Source: Diplocarpon mali (lineage: Eukaryota; Ascomycota; Leotiomycetes; Helotiales; Drepanopezizaceae). From it: a DNA stretch of 64,000 nt. The notes beneath the pieces were generated by a model that was not told the origin of the DNA, searched no databases, and was given only the letters and a program-made list of their open reading frames with translations. Location of the stretch: contig JAENRP010000001.1 in assembly GCA_024741835.1 (NCBI GenBank), forward strand, positions 124,001 to 188,000, in the 5' to 3' direction. Each line of letters opens with the position of its first letter. Position 1 is the stretch's first letter. This document shows positions 58,991 through 64,000 of the stretch, piece after piece. Made by a program: the position numbers and the translations under genes.

Positions 58991-61624
58991 GGGAGGGGGA
59001 TGGGAACAGCGAAGAGAGTCCGAGTCAGCAGCAGCTCAGCTGTCGAGAGTATGAGGACCGCACCACAGCCGCCCAGGCAGACGCAGCCATCAAGCCGGCC
59101 TCCCTCCCTCTCTCCCTGCTCTTCCTCTTCTTGTCTCTTCTCTTCATCGCGCAGTGGTGTCCGTGTATCCGGTCGGCTTGCTGTGCCATTCGTCGTCCGG
59201 GGACAACAATCTCCGTGTTATGATTCGCATTCCTCTTCTTCTCCTTCTTCCTATCATTCCTCAGCACCAGGCCGGATCAGAGGTCGAGCGTCCCGTTTGG
59301 CCGCCCCATGGCGGGGACCAGGAATGGCCACAGAGACCAGCGTCTAGGTGAAACCGGTCCAAGAGGAACGTTGGACGTTGCTGCGGCCAATCAGCGTGTG
59401 GGTCAGGGTTGTGGGCGGGGGTTGGAAACACGAACAAGCCCGCTGGTACAGCATCGAGGATTCCGATTCATGCTGTGTGTCCTGTCGGGCCGGGGAGGCA
59501 GGGGGGATGTGGGATGAGGGTGAGGGTGGGGATGGGGGATGATGCCGGTGGATGGAGAGAAAGAGGAGGAGGAGAGGAGAACGAAGGAGACCGATGCTGG
59601 TGCAGATGAGAGGGATAGACGAGAAGATCTCGTCTAATGTGATGTGATGTCACGATTGGCGCTCGAGGGCTGATGCTTCTTGCAAGAAACCTTCTTTTTC
59701 CCGCTGTCTGGACGTCTCTCCCCGCTTCTGCAGCGATCGGATCACATCTGCTGCTACTCACACCTTTGTCTCTCGTTCGACTACTACACTGCACACGGCA
59801 TCTCGAGAAACTGCTCGACTGGTGCGCGCGTCTCTTCCCATGCTGTCTCTGCTGCGACACCACAGTATCTATTTATTGCTTCGGATCCCTGGATCCTCCA
59901 CTTCCCTCCCACCACACCAGACCATTCCTCCAGCTTCAAACACCCGCCGTCTGAAGGCCTCCTGTCCTCCCTCATCCTCTCCTCCCCTCATCCTCTGTTC
60001 TCCCTCGTCCTCTCCCCTCCCAAGAATAGCACGCGATCCCACACCGCACCACATCCCCCGACCTTCCGTCTGATCAATGCCCGGACCCGATGCGCTTGAG
60101 CCGAAGCAGATTCGCGTCGTCCGCAGAGCTGCGCATCACCGACCGCAGGAAACATCGTCTGGAGTGCTGCAACGGCGGATGAAGGCCGGTCAGCACGACG
60201 TCCTGCGCACTGTGCCAGGTGGGCGGGATCTGGTACTGGGGACACCAGGGTGTTTTTTTCCTGCCCCGGGCAGTTCCTGTGTAGTCGCGCCCGTGTAGCT
60301 AGCTGTCGTCAGTCCGCTTGCGCCAGAGCATGGGATTCGTACTCCCGTGGTTCAGCGGGCTGCCATATGTGAACCTGCGATTCGGGCGTGGGACCGAAGA
60401 CGACGTACGATTGTGCATACACCGTACAGTCGAACAGGACAGTGGCCCCTCATCCCAGGGGGAGGGGGGATGGTTCTCGTCTCCTCCAACCGATGCTGCC
60501 TGGATTCCAAGGGGTACGTGGCTTCCGGGCCCGTCAAAACTCTGTGAGAGAGTCGATATACCCACACGTGCAGCCCGCTTGAACAAGTGAGGCCGTACGA
60601 CTCTCCTCGAACATAGTATTCCGAGACCTGCGGAGGAGATGGAAGATACCTGCATGCCTCGTAAGCACCGGCCCTCGTAAAATGCCTGCATCGCTCGCAA
60701 ACGAGCAAGTCCCTCGCACTGCAACGAGGACGGCGGGGACCCGACCCAACCTGACCCCATCCGCTCGCAGCCGTGCCAGGGCCGTCACTCGGGAGTTTGC
60801 TCTGCTCGAAGCTTCCAGTCTCTACTGGGGGGAATTCTCTCAAGATCCTTCTTCTCTGCTTCCCCTGATTTCGAGTAGCCAGGCCCGACCAACTTGCTCG
60901 GCTCGGTGCAGATCGTACTTGACGAAAAACAATCAAATATACTCTACGTTAACACGGCTGATGCCTCCTCTCCGAGGGGATACCCGAATCCAAACGAAAA
61001 AAAACAGGGACAGAGTCCACTCTTGCCATCTCCCGAGGTTCGAAGCGTACGGCGTATCCACCTCGCTGGGTAGTCAGCAACCATACATCCTCACAGGTTT
61101 CTAATATCAGTGTCGGTGTTTTTTCCCTCGGCGTGTGTTTTTCTCAACCTCTCTGGTCTGCGAAACACTGTGTATGAAGGGAGAGGAGAGGCGAGTGGGA
61201 ATGGTGGCGAATCTACGTCGGAGGGGGTTTTTTGCTTTTGTTCTTGCAAGAAAGGAGCAAGAGAGATCATGCCAGGGGATACAGCAGATGCTGGGGACGA
61301 AATCCACTGGTTCGTATGACGTACGACTCCATGAGTAGTGCGCACCGCAATTTAGCTACTTGCACACCGTAGCTATAGGTAGAGAGCGAGATGCAGCCGA
61401 GCCCTTGGAAGCTTGATAACTATCGTCACCATAACACCCCCACCAGGACACCACCTCCTACCCGGTATGCTACGAGCATGTCCGGTATCTTGATAAGGTT
61501 CATCATGCCCCCCCCCAGTAGATATCTCAACAAGGCACTATCCCCTCCCGACTCCCCTCCCCATCCCCCTTTGCCGAAGAGCAGAGCAAGAGGTACCGAG
61601 CCATCGGCTATCAGCCCTCGAGCA

Positions 61625-61663
61625 CCGAGCCCGAACCCGAGCCCGAACCCGAGCCCGAGCGAC
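61625..61663. repeat. GAGCCCGAACCC dodecamer repeat
   Basis: Hexamer pairs gagccc/gaaccc repeated about three times. The plus strand reads Pro-Ser/Pro-Asn and the minus strand Leu-Gly-Phe-Gly, which explains the open frames on both strands here. Confidence 0.8.
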
Positions 61664-62161
61664 CGAGCATAACGAGGAAGCCGAGCCGAGCCGAGCGGCT
61701 GCTCAAGTGGCGGAGGGCCGAGTGCGAGCACGTGGAGATCGGACCAGGCCGCGCAGTCCGAGTTGCGCCCCCCTCTTGCCCGGGGGGCTGGTGGCGACGC
61801 CCCCCTTTCCGGAGCCTGCGGCGAGGACATCCCATGCTGCGCGCGTCTGGTCGCTGGGCGGCGTGGTGGGCGCCGGGACTCCGGGGGGGGAAGGGGGGGT
61901 TCTCGGCTAATCGGGACCCGCAGGGGGTCTGTTGACAGCTGCAGCCGAGTGAGATGAGGGGGGACTCGCATCTGCGAGAGCTTTCTCCACGCTCGCTGCG
62001 GGTTTGCCCGGTGTAATATATCGCAGGGAGGCGATGGGTTGAGTTGTCCGGGGAACAGCAATTCCGAGTTCATGTTGCGAAGCCGTGGAGTTGGATTATG
62101 GTCCGGGGTCTGATCCTGGCTTGGTCATGAGGATATATCATAGATATATATGTTGTATGTA

Positions 62162-62163
<2 letters not shown>

Positions 62164-62213
<50 letters not shown>

Positions 62214-62280
62214 TATACACTTATATATCATATATATACATATACATATAATACACTTACATATCATATATATACACACA
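62164..62280. repeat. CATATA/TATACA microsatellite
   Basis: Eight or more exact catata hexamers at 62164-62212, then degenerate units to about 62280. Confidence 0.9.
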
Positions 62281-62660
62281 TACATAATGCCCCGCGTTCA
62301 CCGGTTCTTTAAGTTTAAGCTGGAGCTTCGGATATCTCTCTAAATCGCCGGAACTCATACAGCCTTCCTGGCGAGTTAAAACTAGTCGGGCTCCTTCACC
62401 TACCATCTGCGGGAGAAGAGAGAGAGAGAGCAGAGTACTCCTAGGCTACAAATCACCAGGATCTTCGAGGTTGACAGTTGCGTCGTCGCAGGCCAGACAG
62501 ATGCCACGTGCAGGGGCATGGTCCTGGCAAGCCCACCAAACGCCTGCCCTCGTGCACACGCTCACGGGTTGTCATTGAGCCTGCGGCGAAGCGTTTCTCG
62601 AGAAGTGCGATGGTGTGTATGTTTTCCTCTGCCACTGCAAGGTCCAGCCAGCTGGGGCGC

Positions 62661-62763
62661 TGTAGGATTATAGTGATCGGGGTCACATGTAAGGCATATG
62701 ACGAGAGTGAAGGAGAGTGAATCTCAGGGACACGTGATGGTCTTGGCATAGGCTGCTCTCAAG

Positions 62764-62806
<43 letters not shown>

Positions 62807-62879
62807 GATACATCATCAACAACTACAACCGGTATTCAATCATATCTTTTCAGTGCGCACCTGGTGAAACCAACAATTA
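62661..62879 (-). repeat. Dispersed repeat copy B (partner at 7081-7276)
   Basis: The inverted copy of the block at 7081-7276. It carries a longer CT/GA microsatellite (62766-62802, about 18 dinucleotides against 7-8 in copy A) flanked by the same unique blocks (ggtcttggcataggctgc, gagtgaaggagag, agtgatcggggtcacatgta, ttttcagtgcgcacc). Immediately left lies a sequence (62411-62440: a GA run, cagagtactcctaggct) that weakly resembles the inverted GA/gtactt/gcagcctat part of the block, so the unit may be the end of an element with inverted ends. Confidence 0.8.
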
Positions 62880-64000
62880 CTCTCCCCTACAGCAGAGCAC
62901 CCCGTCATTCTTTCTCCACCCTGGCCATTCGGAAGCGCACACCGCTTCTATGCTCGCCAGCACGCAAGTCCATCGTATCACCGTACTGCACCGTATGCCA
63001 GACGCGCCAAACAAGTCATCCCCTCCCAATGACTTCACCCACCCTTCTCCAGCGCCCGGCAGCTGAGCGAGACCGAAACGTGACCGTTCGGCCAAACGTG
63101 AAAGCATGATCTGCTGTGCAAAGCACCAGAGCCCGGATCGAGAGCGGTACGAGGACCGCCGTGTGCGCGGGGTGAGGAAGACGGCCCGCACGTCAGAGGG
63201 CGACTTCGACCTCGGCCGGTTTTGGCGGATCGGATCCGTGTCGACTCGTGAAGCTCACGGTCTGGCGATGTCAGTGTCAGACACGGATTGAGTAGGCCGA
63301 CGTTCTACCGACGATGTCGAGGCGCAGAAGACCGGCCGTGGCTCGCGTGTGTCGACAGCGAGGCGTGTTGATATGTAGCCGAAGCCATCCCATGGGCAAG
63401 GTAGAGGAGAAAGGTAGGAAGCCGCCGCGTTGAGCTCGCAGAACCGCCGACACTGCTGAGATTGAGCCTGATTCGGCCTGCATCGCCGGCATCACATTCG
63501 TCAACTCACGTGCAGAGCTCCAAAGTTTGTATCAAGCCGTCTTACTGGCATCGATCATCTCGGAACTTGTATCTCATGCCTGATTCCGCCTCTACCTTCT
63601 GGACTGTGCCCTGCCCTTGGCGACCGGTCGTCTGTTAGTGCCAGGCGCTTCACTGTCCACGCTTTGCGGTCGAGGGGAACTACCTGTCAGATGCACAGCG
63701 CCTCAAAGGAGACTTGGTGTTCTCTTCTTCTCCCCTTTCTTTCTCGCCGCAACAAGGGAGTGGGCCGGGACTGGGCCACGACACATCAGAATCTCTGCCG
63801 CAAAGCCCGCCCGACGGATTCAGTTCAAGAGTCATGCAGATACTGTGGATCAAGGACCTGCAGGCTCGGCGGATGGCTGGTGTTTTCTCGCTTCGGTTGA
63901 AAGCAGATGCGAGGGGTGGAGAACCATACCCCGTCCCCCCTTTCAGTACCCTTTCCTGAGATGAGCCCTCTGCTGAGGTCCACACCTCCTTTCTCGGATC

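Larger units (their letters stand above)
57782..64000. other. Gene-free right end, 57782-64000
   Basis: Over 6 kb without a defensible gene. Open frames of up to 343 codons (58710-57679, minus) occur, but they overlap others in two or three frames, are Ser/Arg/Leu-biased low complexity and have no motif. The DNA is rich in CT tracts (58671-58690, 62766-62802), a GGATGGAG tract (about 58957-58990), a TATACA microsatellite (62164-62280) and G-runs. The first 1-2 kb may hold the long promoter of the DUF1996 gene. The other copy of the dispersed repeat lies at 62661-62879. Confidence 0.5.

Noticed and set aside
61426..62073. 215-codon minus-strand open frame
   Set aside because: It is kept open by G/C-runs and the GAGCCC/GAACCC repeat; Pro/Arg/Gly-biased with no motif.
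62864..63291. Two short plus-strand frames as a spliced gene
   Set aside because: No domain, and the junction between the frames lacks a convincing donor and acceptor pair.

Overview
The window comes from a filamentous ascomycete (Pezizomycotina). Genes are intron-poor to moderately intron-rich. The introns are short (about 44-140 nt, one of 269 nt), start GTRNGT-like, carry CTRAC-type branch sites and end in YAG. Gene content is typically fungal: a Urc4/DUF1688 uracil-catabolism protein, auxilin/Swa2, Yar1, an MscL-type channel with an added zinc ribbon, Shp1/p47, Tom13/Mim1, Oxa1, a DUF1996 secreted protein and a decayed GH128 glucanase. All gene models were built by eye from reading frames, splice signals and protein motifs. 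No database search was run.

Layout. 0-12 kb: a partial urc4 gene on the left edge (minus), two small single-membrane-span genes that only appear once an intron is removed (3780-4099 and 7484-7844, both minus), and an auxilin-like J-protein (8184-10992, plus). 12-19.4 kb: one large three-exon SNF2-family ATPase of about 1567 residues with a 750-residue disordered N-terminal half, then a small conserved-looking gene (minus). 21.8-23.5 kb: a divergent pair, yar1 (minus) and mscL-like (plus), sharing a 242-bp promoter with a CACGTG box. 23.5-28 kb: gene-poor, AT-richer DNA with decayed frames. 28-36 kb: a small Zn2Cys6-like protein, a weak small gene, a free-standing glycosyltransferase domain related to the N-terminal half of L-arabinokinases, and a sorbose-reductase/mannitol-dehydrogenase-type SDR. 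36.5-40.5 kb: a large single-pass membrane protein with a long Ser/Pro-rich tail. 40.5-48.5 kb: a second gene-poor stretch holding the GH128 pseudogene. 48.5-54.2 kb: a compact housekeeping cluster (unknown Lys/Gly-rich protein, shp1 and tom13 divergent, oxa1). 55.7-57.8 kb: the five-exon DUF1996 secreted protein. From 57.8 kb to the end I find repeats and microsatellites but no gene I can defend.

The housekeeping genes fall into organelle and proteostasis roles: Tom13 and Oxa1 act in the mitochondrial outer and inner membranes, Shp1 with Cdc48, auxilin with clathrin and Hsc70, and Yar1 in small-subunit assembly. They share no operon-like logic. The only physical coupling is head-to-head promoters (yar1/mscL, shp1/tom13, 7844/auxilin).

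The least ordinary features are the SNF2 protein, the free-standing arabinokinase-type glycosyltransferase, the eukaryotic MscL with zinc ribbon, the broken GH128 gene in AT-rich DNA, and a dispersed inverted repeat of about 200 bp linking 7.1 kb and 62.7 kb. I found no CRISPR, rRNA, tRNA, intact transposon or clustered secondary-metabolism genes. I do not see a clear novel multi-gene system.
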